Notes: generated from the letters alone by a model not told the origin. A stretch of 64,000 nt of DNA from Streptomyces sp. H27-H1 (GCF_026627445.1 NZ_JAPNLJ010000014.1:62001-126000); one strand, 5' to 3'. Shown: positions 46,083-55,432, numbered from the stretch's first letter. A program made the numbers and translations.

Positions 46083-46784
46083 CGACGGTCAGCTCCTCAC
46101 ATACGGGGCATCGGCTGCGCCATTCATGCCCGTAGGGGCGGGGTCAGGACCACTCGGGATGGCCTCCTTCACCGCTTCGGGCCTGGCCTCATCAGCCTCC
46201 CGGTCCGGGCCCGGGGTGGCGCGCCGGGTACGGCCACAAGGCCCTCTCGCATCAGGCTCCCGGGTGCGCCGGCTTCTGCGGGCACGACCCGGCACGACCC
46301 CTACGCCGTCGGGCCAAGGGAGTATGCGATCGCGCCGACTACCTGCGGCTCCTCGTGCTCGAGCTGTCGCCGACGATGGCGGACCTCATCCTGTTCGAGG
46401 GGACTGCGCGGGCGGTGGGATGGCGCTCGGATGGTCCGGGTTTCGCCACCGCGTGCGAACCGGTCGCGGCCGGGATCGCGAACCGGTCGGGCCGGCGTCG
46501 GCGGTGACCTACCGGCGGCGCAAGCGCGACACCACGTTCACGGTCGCAATGGATCAGGCCCGCGAGGCGGGGGCTGCGGCGGCCATGGAGTGCGGGAGCC
46601 CCCTGACGCGGTGTACGGGCGGCGCCAGCGCGACGCGGTGTTCCGAAACCTGACGGACCTGGCCCGGCGTAGCGGTTGAGCCGATGAGCTGGTGTTGGTC
46701 AGATAATCCACCTGTCGTGCACTGGTCCTTCGCGGCGGAGGTCATGCTGCCTGCGTTCGGTCAACCGATTCGAAGGTGGTGACA
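46083..46784. other. Intergenic stretch without a recognisable gene
   Basis: About 0.7 kb with several overlapping high-GC frames. A plus-strand piece ending at 46679 (DAVYGRRQRDAVFRNLTDLA) looks slightly protein-like, but no family or start is evident. Confidence 0.4.
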
Positions 46785-47381
46785 ATGAACCCGGTCCTCA
46801 CGACGGTTCGGCGGGCGCGACTCACGGCTGCTCTCTCCGTGCCCTTGGCCTTCACCCTCGCCGTGATCGCAGCCCCGGCGCACGCGGCCCCGGCCTCGAG
46901 CACGAGCGCCGTCCAGGCCGCCGACTGCTCCGACTCCCGGGCCCTGCCCAAGAGTGGAACCAGCAAGGCCAGGTCGGCGAAGAGCCTCAAACGACTCCCC
47001 GCAGGCTGCTTCAATCAGCGCGGAACCCCGGGACCCAAGGGCCCCAAGGGAGACCGCGGCCCCGCCGGACCGCCCGGACCCTGTGTCGATGTCGCCGTCG
47101 TGGCCGGCATCGCCCCCGGAAGCGAATACAGCGCCGCCATCACCCGCGGCAGGGCGTTCGTCGGCTACCGCCCCTCACTCACCGGAGCACCCATCTGGCG
47201 CGACCTGACACGCCCCCTCACCCCCGGATACCCGCGCAACGCCTGCGGCATCGCCGTGAAACTCGCCGGCGGACGCGTCTACGTCAAGGTACTCACCACA
47301 ACCGGCGACCTCTACGAAACCTCCTGCACCACCCCCGCACTCGCCTGCACCGTCGGATGGGCCGCCGTCGTCAAACCCTGA
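46785..47381 (+). CDS. Secreted protein with a short collagen-like tract
   Basis: 198-residue exported protein, starting at ATG 46785 (GAAGGTGG upstream). It has a Sec signal peptide (about 1-34, RARLTAALSVPLAFTLAV then APAHA), a Ser/Lys-rich stretch, seven consecutive Gly-X-Y triplets (GTPGPKGPKGDRGPAGPPGP plus one more, residues about 81-101), and a C-terminal domain of about 95 residues with three or four Cys (NACGIAVKLAGGRVYVKVLT). Bacterial collagen-like proteins form trimers at the surface, but seven triplets is short. The C-terminal domain is not recognised. Confidence 0.75.
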   Translation: MNPVLTTVRRARLTAALSVPLAFTLAVIAAPAHAAPASSTSAVQAADCSDSRALPKSGTSKARSAKSLKRLPAGCFNQRGTPGPKGPKGDRGPAGPPGPCVDVAVVAGIAPGSEYSAAITRGRAFVGYRPSLTGAPIWRDLTRPLTPGYPRNACGIAVKLAGGRVYVKVLTTTGDLYETSCTTPALACTVGWAAVVKP

Positions 47382-48022
47382 CCACCCAAACCCCAGCACC
47401 AAACCGCGTCCGGACAACGAAGATCCTGACGCGGCCCGCCGTCCGCACCAGCGGGTCGCCGCCACCTACTGGCGAAGACCCGCTCGCCACCCCGTGCACG
47501 AGGGGCGCCGGGTGACAGTGGAGTCCATCGGACGTGCTCGGTTGCCCAATGCGGAGCGCTCTTTGCGGTAAGAACACCGAGGACGGCCTGCATACCGGGT
47601 GAGGTCTTGCACCGGGGCATCGCTCCCGAACGTGCGGCCCAAGTCGCGATATTCCTGCGGGTGATGCACTGCACCAGCCACCGCTGGCAGCGCCACCATC
47701 CGAGACGGGCCTGAAGGACGCGGGGCTGCCGGAGGTAGCGGCCTGGGTGGCTGGATGGCCGTACCCCAACCTCAGCCCGATCGCCATGCGGCTGATAGTC
47801 CGCGGCCCTGGCAGGCGCGGACTCCGTCGGCATGCTCACCGACAACAACCTCGCGCCCTGGCGGACGAAGAAGGCCGAGGGGGGAGGCGGGCGACCACGC
47901 GCCCGGTCCGGCAGTCCGCTGATTGCCGGTATCGCGCGGCAACTGCAGAGGGCATGAAAGTCGATGAGAAGGAGGAATGCCCGCCCCTCTACGGGGGCGC
48001 CGTCGGAACGTACGCTGCGATC
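47382..48022. other. Gene-free stretch
   Basis: No family-like frame on either strand. The open frame that continues upstream from the nucleotidyltransferase lacks a ribosome binding site and homology-like composition. Confidence 0.45.
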
Positions 48023-48721
48023 ATGGATGACCCCGTGCTCACCGCCCGCGAACTGGTGCGGGGCCGATTTCCCGCCGCCCGGGCGGCCTTCCTCACCGGC
48101 AGTGTGCTCACTGACCGCCGGACGCCCACATCCGACCTGGACATCGTGGTCCTCCTGGACGGGCCGCCCGCCCCCAGCCGGGAGAACCTGGTGTATCGCG
48201 GCTGGCCGGTGGAGCTGTTCCTGCAAACGGCAGCCGTCTGGCACAGCTTCGCCGACCAGGAGACTGCGAAGCGGAATTCACCGCTGCTCGCCATGTGTGC
48301 TGACGGCATGCTTCTGGTAGACACCGATGGGCTGGGCGCCTCACTCCAGGACGAAGCGCGCAAGCGCTGGGCCGCGGGCCCGCCGCCACTCTCGGACCGT
48401 GAGCGCGACCATCAGCGCTATGTTCTGACCGACTTGCTCGACGACTTGCGTGGCTGCGCGGACGCCGCCGAGCGGGTGTACTTGGTCGCGCACATGCTGC
48501 AGCGTGCCTCGGAGCTGGTCCTCCTGGTCGGCTGCCACTGGCTCGGCAGAGGCAAATGGCTGTCACGGCGACTGGCCGCAGCCGCCCCCGCAGTGCACCG
48601 CTCCTTGTCCGAAGCTGCAGCGCAGGCGGCCACCGGGGATACCGAACACTTCGCCGCAGTAGTGGCAGAGGTACTGAATGTGGCCGGCGGTCCTCTGTGG
48701 GACGGATATGCCATCCGATGA
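48023..48721 (+). CDS. Minimal-nucleotidyltransferase-fold protein
   Basis: 232 residues from ATG 48023. The N-terminal nucleotidyltransferase motif FLTGSVLTDRRTPTSDLDIV (GS...DxD) is intact, and the helical C-terminal half (YVLTDLLDDLRGCADAAERV, LQRASELVLLVGCHWLGRGK) resembles the domain that follows it in aminoglycoside nucleotidyltransferase-like proteins. It may adenylylate a small molecule, but substrate and any resistance role are unknown. The longer open frame to 47747 is not supported. No clear ribosome binding site, so possibly leaderless. Confidence 0.75.
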   Translation: MDDPVLTARELVRGRFPAARAAFLTGSVLTDRRTPTSDLDIVVLLDGPPAPSRENLVYRGWPVELFLQTAAVWHSFADQETAKRNSPLLAMCADGMLLVDTDGLGASLQDEARKRWAAGPPPLSDRERDHQRYVLTDLLDDLRGCADAAERVYLVAHMLQRASELVLLVGCHWLGRGKWLSRRLAAAAPAVHRSLSEAAAQAATGDTEHFAAVVAEVLNVAGGPLWDGYAIR

Positions 48722-48922
48722 GTCGGCCTACCTCGGACCTCGGCAGCGCCCGGGCTTCTCGCCGTACAGGGAACAGCCATGGACCCGAAACAAGCGTCCA
48801 GGTGTTCTCAAGGCTCAGCGACCGCGCTCTCCCGTTAACCACGCTGCTCTTGCCCTGAGCAAGTCAGCAGGCGGACGCCGCGCCCGCGTGCCCGGCCGCC
48901 CCCCTGGAGACCGGTCACGGGT

Positions 48923-49354
48923 TTAAGAGGTTCCGGCGGGCCCGTCGCCGGTGCGGGCGAGCATCGCCGCGAGGAGCCGCACCGCGTTCTCGGCGTCGGC
49001 GAGTTCATCGCCGGTAGGCAGGTGCGTGCCGAAGGCATGGATGTCAGGGGCGTCCAGAGCGCGCCAGTGCAGGATCGGGGCGAGTTCACTGCTGCACTGA
49101 GCGAGAAACCAGGCCAGATGTCCGTGCGTACGCGCAATCGTCAAGGCGAGAGCGGCGAGGGCTTCACGCAGCCCCTCAAGCCGGTCGATCCGCCGCATTA
49201 CTCCCTGCACGTCCCGGGGCCCCACGACTGCGGCCAGAGCTCGAGCGGTTTGCCGTACCAATGCCAGATCGGACTCGTGAGGCTCCCACAAACCCCGCCC
49301 CAGCTGATCCCGCGCCTCCTCAACAGTCCGCTCGACCGCGGTGAACATACCCAT
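48923..49354 (-). CDS. Hypothetical protein
   Basis: 143-residue protein from ATG 49354. Mostly helical composition (AVERTVEEARDQLGRGLWEP, RIDRLEGLREALAALALTIA, ADAENAVRLLAAMLARTGDG), no signal peptide and no membrane segment. I do not recognise a family. The codon use and clean start suggest a real gene. Confidence 0.5.
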   Translation of the reverse strand: MGMFTAVERTVEEARDQLGRGLWEPHESDLALVRQTARALAAVVGPRDVQGVMRRIDRLEGLREALAALALTIARTHGHLAWFLAQCSSELAPILHWRALDAPDIHAFGTHLPTGDELADAENAVRLLAAMLARTGDGPAGTS

Positions 49355-49982
49355 AGCACCAAGCCTATTCGAGCGCCCGAAGCGGAAGTTCTGGTACCCG
49401 GGCGACGGCCGGCGCGAGCCCCCGGCCCGATGCGGCGTAGGGCAGGTCAAGGGCTGGGCCTCCGCAGGTAACGGCATGCTCGAGCTACCCGGGATGGACT
49501 CGCGCCACTGGCGCAGCGGTCGGCGGTGCGCCTGGGCGGGGAGGGTGCGGCCCTGACGCCTGATGCCGCACCGGCAGTGTGCGGCAGTCACTCGCGCTCA
49601 GCCCAGTGGTGGATGGACACCAGCGGCAGACGTGTCGCGTCAGGACCTCGGGACCTCCGGAGTGGCCCTGGGAGGGCAGGGCTCGTCCCCGCAGGTCTCA
49701 ACGGGCAGACCGGCCGCGCGAGACCGCCCCGGAGCACAGCGGCGCCGTCACCCCGGGACATGGATGGTCAGGGCATCGGCAGCCGGTCCACAGGCGCATC
49801 CATGAGGCCCGCGACATCGTCCAAAGTCATGCGCAGACAGCGCGCATCGCAGTGGTCACGCCAGCACGTCGGCGTGGGGGCGGCGGCAGGGAACATGCGG
49901 AGGAGCCGAGGCGACCTGTGCCGGCGCTGCCGCCCTCGATGCGGTCAACGTCACGGGCGGGGGCGGGGGCGGGGGCGGTGGC
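49355..49982. other. Gene-free stretch
   Basis: No supported gene. It includes a GGGCGG-rich tract near 49961-49978 (GGGGGCGGGGGCGGGGGC), a possible G-quadruplex-forming run. Confidence 0.4.
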
Positions 49983-50183
49983 TCAGTGTGGAGCAAGGAC
50001 CGCGGTGATGGTTTTGCCGCCGGGCTGGTCGATACGGATCTGGACTTGGTCGGCCAGGCTGTTGATGAGGTGCCAGCCGAAGCCTCCCGTCCCACCGACC
50101 GTGTCGGGGGCGCGGGCGCCGGGGACCTCAGTGCTCGCGTCGGTGACCGCCACCTTCAGCACGCGCCTGATCCCGCACGGCAT
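49983..50183 (-). pseudogene. C-terminal fragment of an RsbW-like ATP-binding protein
   Basis: The frame RRVLKVAVTDASTEVPGARA, TVGGTGGFGWHLINSLADQV and IDQPGGKTITAVLAPH is the G-box and C-terminus of a small HATPase anti-sigma factor. The N-terminal ATP-binding half is absent. It resembles the fragment at 39441-39681. Confidence 0.5.
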
Positions 50184-50440
50184 GGACGCATCCCGCCTGC
50201 CCGTCCAAGACGCGCACGACCAAGCAGGGATCGTGAGAGTACTGGTTCATCGGTGTCCGTCGCTGTGTCGTGTGCCCTGACCGCCCCCCGTCATCACACA
50301 GCGACTGCCCGATTCCTTGCGAGCAATGTGCCCTCAGACGGGCTGGTATCCCCCGGCAGCGACCCCTCGCCTGACGGAACATCATCACTGACCGGACAGG
50401 CGCATCCGATCAACTGACCAACCCATCACAGAGAAACGCT

Positions 50441-50962
50441 CTAGAAGTGGCCAGAGATGCCGGTGTTGCCCCCGATGACGGCTTTCCCGGAGCGGCGGAC
50501 CGCTTGCACCGGACGCCTGTGGTCGAGGGCGTGCCGGGAGCGGTAGGCGAGCGAGGGCTTTCCGTGGGTATCCGCAGTCGCGAGGAGCAGCCCGCCCAGG
50601 ACGGAGAGGTCGGTGAGGAAGAGGGCGCGCTGGCGTCCTCGCTCCTCATGATCCTCCACCTTCCAGAAGGCGTGGCTGGCGAAGGCGTTGGGCACCAGCG
50701 TGGTGGCCAACGTGAGCGCGGCCAGCCTCGGGGCTCGGCCGGTCGCAAACAAGAGGCCCGCGCCGACCTGCACCGCACTGTTGACGCGCATCAGCTTCAG
50801 GGGGTCTGCGGCCAGTTTCAGGGAGGGCACCCACTCCCCGACGGCACGGGCTACGGGCTGCGCAAGCTCCGCCACCGCCTCGGGGCGGCGCAGGGTGTGC
50901 AGTCCGCCGGTGATGAGGGGGGCGGCGAACAAGGGGCGGGCGAGTTTTCGAAGGAGAGCCAT
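50441..50962 (-). CDS. DoxX family membrane protein
   Basis: 173 residues with about four hydrophobic segments (LFAAPLITGGLHTL, VNSAVQVGAGLLFATGRAPR, LAALTLATTLVPNAFASHAF, LFLTDLSVLGGLLLATADTH). This is the DoxX pattern of small quinone- or redox-related membrane proteins, including the FW/FASHAFW region before the third helix. The length is normal for the family. The start at ATG 50962 is plausible though the ribosome binding site is close. Confidence 0.75.
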   Translation of the reverse strand: MALLRKLARPLFAAPLITGGLHTLRRPEAVAELAQPVARAVGEWVPSLKLAADPLKLMRVNSAVQVGAGLLFATGRAPRLAALTLATTLVPNAFASHAFWKVEDHEERGRQRALFLTDLSVLGGLLLATADTHGKPSLAYRSRHALDHRRPVQAVRRSGKAVIGGNTGISGHF

Positions 50963-51373
50963 CTTCCGCTGGTGCCCTGCCCCGGCCCGTCCATACCAGC
51001 CTGTCCATACCGCCCCGCCAGTCTTCGGATCGGATCTTCCGGCGGCAGTACCACTTCCTACACATCGGCCGGCCAGAACTGGATGGGGTAGCGGTCCACG
51101 CCGCCACCAGTGCCGTCACCCCCGCCGCGGACTGGCTACCGCGACAGGCAGACACCGCACTACACCCCGCCGCGCCCTGCCCCGGGAAACGCATCCGGCC
51201 GCGCTAGACCTGACGAGGGGCACTGGTTTGGCGGGTGTGGCCAGCCAACAAGCGCGCTCAGCTCAGTTCAAACGCCTGGCGCAGCGTCCGACGTCCGAGG
51301 TAGCCAGGCATGTTGACGTCGCCGAGCGGTACCCGTGGGTCGGCTGCGTGCTGGGCGAGCCTGCCGGAACCGC
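50963..51373. other. Gene-free stretch
   Basis: No family-like open frame or convincing signal seen between the DoxX gene and the SnoaL-like gene. Confidence 0.4.
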
Positions 51374-51721
51374 TCAGGCGGAGAGGAAGAACCCGGTCAC
51401 GTCAGCGAGGAGGCCGTCTCGGTGCACTGCGCTGCTCACGCCCGTCATGAAGGCCCCGCCGTCCGGGCCGAGCTGGGTCCAGCGGGCCAGTGACCGGCCG
51501 TGGTGGTCGAAGACGTCCTCGATACGGAAACGGTGTCCGGGAAACGCCGCAGCGAAGCCGTTCATGTAGGCGTCCAGTTCGGCCAGACTGCTGACCTCGG
51601 TCTGCGGGTCCCGGTAGCTGACGTCGTCAACCACGACCGCGCCGAGCGCGGCGAGTCGTATCTCGGGGTCGGCCGACCAGCATGCCGCGTAGTTGTCCCA
51701 GAGCTGTCGTTGGTCACTCAT
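51374..51721 (-). CDS. SnoaL/NTF2-like protein
   Basis: 115-residue small barrel protein from ATG 51721: LWDNYAACWSADPEIRLAAL, VSYRDPQTEVSSLAELDAYM, GFAAAFPGHRFRIEDVFDHH, GRSLARWTQLGPDGGAFMTG. SnoaL-like folds bind small hydrophobic ligands and can act as cyclases, isomerases or hydrolases. It overlaps the 3' end of the TetR gene by 8 bp, so both are one operon and it is the likely regulated enzyme. Confidence 0.8.
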   Translation of the reverse strand: MSDQRQLWDNYAACWSADPEIRLAALGAVVVDDVSYRDPQTEVSSLAELDAYMNGFAAAFPGHRFRIEDVFDHHGRSLARWTQLGPDGGAFMTGVSSAVHRDGLLADVTGFFLSA

Positions 51722-52346
51722 TGGTGTCCTCTTTCTTGGTTTGCTTGACTGTCTTGGCTTGTCTGGCGCCGATCGATGCCAGGGCTCCGGCGGTGATGGT
51801 GTGCAGTTTGGCGGCGGCCGTCCCGGATCGGACGAGCACCAGCAGACCTTGGTAGAGGGCCAGGAGCTGGGCAGCCGACGTCTCGACATCGAGCTCTGCG
51901 GGCAGCTGCTGCTGGGCGCGGGCGCGCGTCAGTGCGTCGGCGAATCCGGACTCGATCGTCTCCAGCCCCCGGCGCACGCCTGCGGTGGCCTGCGGAACGG
52001 TGAATGACTCCACCGCGGTGTTGGTGAGGAGGCACCCCGGATCGGGCTCAGGGCCGGGGTCGGTGTCGAACGCCGAGGTGAAGAACGAGCGGATGCCGGC
52101 CACCGGGTTCTCCGCGTCCCGAAGATGGACGCGGACTCTGCCCTCGACCACCTGCTCGTTGTACGCGTCCAGCGCGGCGCTGAACAGGCCCTCCTTGCTC
52201 CGAAACGCCCGGTAAAGGCTGCCTGGGTGCATCCCGGTCGCTTCCTCGAGGTCGCGCAGCGAGGCGCCCAGGTATCCCCGACGACGGAACAGTTGCATCG
52301 CGGAGGCCAGCACCTCGCCCTGATCCCAGACCTGTTTACGGCCCAT
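51714..52346 (-). CDS. TetR-family transcriptional regulator
   Basis: 210-residue repressor. The N-terminal HTH is QVWDQGEVLASAMQLFRRRG, YLGASLRDLEEATGMHPGSL and YRAFRSKEGLF, followed by a ligand-binding domain with CLLTNTAVESFTVPQATAG, typical of the TetR_C/YxaF-like subgroup. The start is ATG 52346 with GAGGAGG upstream. A near-perfect palindrome 17 bp upstream suggests autoregulation of the TetR-SnoaL operon. Confidence 0.88.
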   Translation of the reverse strand: MGRKQVWDQGEVLASAMQLFRRRGYLGASLRDLEEATGMHPGSLYRAFRSKEGLFSAALDAYNEQVVEGRVRVHLRDAENPVAGIRSFFTSAFDTDPGPEPDPGCLLTNTAVESFTVPQATAGVRRGLETIESGFADALTRARAQQQLPAELDVETSAAQLLALYQGLLVLVRSGTAAAKLHTITAGALASIGARQAKTVKQTKKEDTNE

Positions 52347-52362
52347 CGACCCTCCTCGTAGT

Positions 52363-52376
52363 TGAACGATCGCTCA
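52363..52376. promoter_or_regulatory. Candidate TetR operator
   Basis: TGAACGATCGCTCA is a palindrome except for one mismatched pair and lies just upstream of the TetR gene. Its CGATCG core with TGA/TCA ends resembles known TetR-family operators. Confidence 0.55.
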
Positions 52377-52797
52377 CAAACTAGCATGCGCGGCAGCCCA
52401 CCCCGGTCCCACCGCGGGCGATGCCATGCGTACCCAAGACACGACCACTGCCGCGCCAATACGACAACTTCTCGCGCCAAGTCTCATCTGTGACTGACCG
52501 CGACGGTTGGCGGCACTCGCCAACTAAAATGCTCAATCCACGCAGCTCAACCACCTGGTCGTCCTTCTTGAAAACCTGCGGTGGATCACCAGCAACTAAG
52601 GGTTGTCCCGTAACTGATCTTTGGCACGAGAGTGGTTGCCCGGGCTTGGATCCTGGGTCCCACCCTTTGGGAGGCACCGACCACGGTTCAGCCCTGCGCC
52701 CGCACGACACAGCAGCGGATGGCAAGGGCCGTCCTCCCGACAACGTGCGGACCCACCCGCCCGGGGGGATGAGCAGGGCCCTTGCTATCGTGCGCCG

Positions 52798-53232
52798 ATG
52801 TCAACGATCAAGCAGTTGCAGATGACCTTCGACTGCGCGGAACCTGCGCGTCTCGCCAGCTTCTGGTGCGAGGTGCTGGGGTACGTCGTACCTCCGATCC
52901 CGACGGGGTTCGCCACTTGGGAGGACTACCATCGCTCACTGCCGTCTGAGGATCAGGTGATCTACTTCGCGTGCAGTGATCCCTCGGGTGTGGGCCCGCG
53001 CCTGCTCTTCCAGCGCGTTCCCGAAGGGAAGGTCGTCAAGAACCGGCTGCATCTTGACGTGCGGGCCGGTATCGGGCTCGTGGGTGAGGAGCGCCTGGCC
53101 ACGCTTGAAGCCGAATGCGCACGGCTGGTCGCGCTTGGCGCGGTACATGTGCGAACGATGCGTGCCGATGGCGAGAACGAGTCCTGCATTGTGATGCAGG
53201 ACATTGAGGGCAACGAGTTCTGTCTCGACTGA
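52798..53232 (+). CDS. VOC-family (glyoxalase-like) protein inside the IS
   Basis: 144 residues from ATG 52798: FDCAEPARLASFWCEVLGYV, GPRLLFQRVPEGKVVKNRLH, LDVRAGIGLVGEERLATLEA, IVMQDIEGNEFCLD. This is the vicinal-oxygen-chelate fold of small glyoxalase/dioxygenase-like proteins that are common in actinomycetes. The final DIEGNEFC provides a metal-ligand Glu. Substrate unknown. No clear Shine-Dalgarno, so possibly leaderless. It is unusual in lying between the inverted repeats of an IS element. Confidence 0.8.
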   Translation: MSTIKQLQMTFDCAEPARLASFWCEVLGYVVPPIPTGFATWEDYHRSLPSEDQVIYFACSDPSGVGPRLLFQRVPEGKVVKNRLHLDVRAGIGLVGEERLATLEAECARLVALGAVHVRTMRADGENESCIVMQDIEGNEFCLD

Positions 53233-53294
53233 GGATCCTCCGAGTCTGCGAGATAGGGAGCCGTCTCCCTTGGGCCTCTCTGGTCTCGTATGCG

Positions 53295-54076
53295 GCGGGA
53301 GCTATCCCGTGAGAGCGAGGTTGTGAAGTCGGGCGATGCCGAGCATGGCGTGGCGGACGCCGTCGCCCTTGAGGCGACAGTCGCGGAGGATCTGCCAGGT
53401 CTTCATGTGGGCGAAGACGTGCTCGACGCGGGCCCGGACCTGTTTGTGCGAGCGATTGTGCTCGTGTTTCCAGCCCGGCAACTCCATGCCCGGGGTGCGG
53501 CGGTGGGGCATGAGGAGGCCGGTGCCCGGATACCCGCCATCGGCCATCGGCCATCGTGAGGGCCTTGCCCACGGCAGCCTTCGCGCCAGACTCCTCCCAT
53601 GCCCTGCAGTCGTTGCGATTGCCTGGCAAAGGCTCACCGACCACAACGACCAGGCGGGTATCCGCGTCAATGACGACCTGGTGGTTGGTGGAGTAGCGGT
53701 AGTTCTTTGACTGTTCGGCGATGCTGTCCTGCGGAATGGGTACCAGGGTGCCGTCGACGATCAGCACGGCGCCCTTGGCGAACCGGCGCCGAGGCTGGAA
53801 TGCGATGAGTGGGCCGAGCTGGTCGATGATACGGTCGGCCGCCGACTTCGAGATGCCGAACAACAGGGCGAGTTGGCCCATCGTCAGGTTCGTTCGCCAG
53901 TAAGCGACGACCAATAGCACCAGGTCCTCCAGCGGCAATCCCCACGGCCGGCCCCGCCGCACGGGATCTACCCCCTCGCGGCGCAGCGCGGTCATCAATC
54001 TCCCGAAGTTGCGCGGGCTCAGTCCGGTGAACGGGGCTGTCCAGGACGGTTCCGACGCCGTGATCACACCAGCCAC
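53295..54076 (-). pseudogene. IS5-family transposase disrupted by a 7-bp duplication
   Basis: From 54076 the frame encodes an IS5-type transposase N-terminal half: FTGLSPRNFGRLMTALRREG, LVLLVVAYWRTNLTMGQLAL, IVDGTLVPIPQDSIAEQSKN and VIDADTRLVVVVGEPLPGNR. At 53538-53551 a 7-bp unit (CATCGGC) is present twice, shifting the frame. The correct C-terminal half (MADGGYPGTGLLMPHRRTPG, RARVEHVFAHMKTWQILRDC) is in another frame, ending near 53302. A simple reversal of the duplication would restore a complete 260-residue transposase. Confidence 0.85.
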
Positions 54077-54210
54077 GTCAAGATCATCTCACCCGTAGCC
54101 AGCAGTCACGGGACAGCCCTTAGCCACCGGTCCCCAGCCCCGTCCGCCACTCTGCGGCAACTCCCCCTCACCATGGCGACCCACTCGCCAAGAAGATCGA
54201 CGCTGAAGCG

Positions 54211-54501
54211 CTACTTGACCAAGTGGAAGTTGGGATGGTGCAGCCAGGCTTTCGGAAACTCCACGTCTCCGGCATATCGAAGCCACCGGCCCCCACCTCC
54301 GGTGCCATAGGAGACCTCCGCCAGCCTTCCCGGGAGGGCTACCGCCAGTGCTCTCGCCCGGACCAGGACCGCCTCGTTGCTCGTGTCGTCTCCCGCGGTG
54401 GGGTGACCACTCAAGAGGCCGTCGAAATCGACCAACGCATCGAGACGGCGGGCGAGAGCGAGCGTTAGGGCCTGTTGCGAAAGTGGATCTTGTTCGTTCA
54501 T
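54211..54501 (-). CDS. Hypothetical protein, probably 5'-truncated
   Basis: 96 residues: LALARRLDALVDFDGLLSGH, AVLVRARALAVALPGRLAEV and GGRWLRYAGDVEFPKAWLHH. The composition looks real but the family is unknown. The first codons (MNEQDPLSQQ) overlap the presumed end of the next IS element, so the original N-terminus was probably lost by that insertion. Confidence 0.4.
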   Translation of the reverse strand: MNEQDPLSQQALTLALARRLDALVDFDGLLSGHPTAGDDTSNEAVLVRARALAVALPGRLAEVSYGTGGGGRWLRYAGDVEFPKAWLHHPNFHLVK

Positions 54502-54512
54502 GATCGTGTCTC

Positions 54513-55110
54513 GTGGGACGTGGAGATCTGACGAACGAACAGTGGGCCCGGCTTGAGCCGTTGCTGCCGCCGGGCATCAAGCCGGGCCGTCCGCAGGTGT
54601 GGACGCGGCGGCAGTTGATAGACGGCATACGGTGGCGGACCCGCGCGGGCGCCCCGTGGCGTGACGTGCCCGAACGCTACGGGCCGTGGGACCGGGTCTA
54701 CGACCTGTTCCGGCGCTGGCAGCGTGACGGCACGTGGCAGCGGATCTTCGAGCGGCTCCAGACCGATGCCGACGCGAAAGGCCTGATCACCTGGGACCTC
54801 AGTGTCGACTCCACCGCCTGCCGGGCGCATCAACACGCGGCAGGCGCCCGTAAAAAGGGGACCTCCAGAAGGAGCCTCCGGGCGGCCTGGTCACCGAGCC
54901 CGATGACCACGGCCTCGGACGCTCCCGCGGCGGTCTGACCACGAAAATCCACCTCGCCACCGAGCAGGGACAAAAGCCCATGTCCCTGCTGGTCGCAGCC
55001 GGTCATCGGCATGACAGCCCGTACTTCCAGCCCGTCCTGGAGAAGGTCCGTGTCGCCCGGACCGGCCCTGGCCGCCCTCGAACCAGACCCAACCGAGTCC
55101 GTGCCGACAA
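54513..55110 (+). pseudogene. Second IS5-family transposase, frameshifted and C-terminally truncated
   Basis: MGRGDLTNEQWARLEPLLPP, WTRRQLIDGIRWRTRAGAPW, RDVPERYGPWDRVYDLFRRW and LSVDSTACRAHQHAAGARKK form the N-terminal half. At 54862 one G is missing from the expected GGGGG, and the continuation (DLQKEPPGGLVTEPDDHGLG, TTKIHLATEQGQKPMSLLVA and SPYFQPVLEKVRVARTGPGR) is in another frame. After VRADK the sequence becomes unrelated, so the last third with the catalytic Glu is gone. A likely left end lies near 54469-54490 (GGGCCTGTTGCGAAAGTGG). It is unrelated to the neighbouring IS5-like element. Confidence 0.8.
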
Positions 55111-55432
55111 GTTCACCCGACCCCGCGAACGCCTGCCACGAGGCAGAAGTGGGCTCCGCCCGCACCGAATGAGGATTGCCTTCGTGCCCGCGAACCCACC
55201 GCCACCGTCCCTCTCACCGTCCAGTGCTGCGATCAAGTCGGTCATGGCGCGCGCCCCCGCGCAAGGATGCGTCGCGCTTCACACGGGTGTGTCGAGGCGC
55301 CGGCACGGATCTCACCGTCAGCTCTCACGAGCGTCCGCTCCCCCGTCCGCAGTGACCGCAGTGGATGCCCCATCGGTCCCGGCCGTGCCGATACGCTGGC
55401 TCCGCACGGGGCGGGCAGCGAAGGGGAATCAC

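Larger units (their letters stand above)
52596..54123. mobile_element. IS5-like element enclosing a VOC-family gene
   Basis: Inward-facing terminal inverted repeats at 52596-52616 and 54103-54123 match at 19 of 21 positions (both begin CTAAGGG and contain TGTCCCGT). Between them lie a frameshifted IS5-type transposase on the minus strand and a complete VOC-family gene on the plus strand. The 1.5-kb size exceeds the roughly 0.85 kb expected for a single-transposase element, so the VOC gene is an extra passenger. A sequence resembling the repeat (GCTATCCCGTGAG) near 53308 may be an older, internal end. Confidence 0.65.

Noticed and set aside
47747..48022. N-terminal extension of the nucleotidyltransferase
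   Set aside because: No ribosome binding site and no protein-like composition. The family motif starts about 23 residues after ATG 48023.
49961..49978. G-rich run as a specific regulatory element
   Set aside because: It is a plausible G-quadruplex, but such runs are common in 70% GC DNA and there is no adjacent gene start that it would obviously affect.
54980..55432. Fusion of an IS remnant and the sensor kinase into one protein
   Set aside because: The frame is open by chance. Residues before 55433 are transposase debris and random high-GC sequence, and GTG 55433 has its own ribosome binding site.
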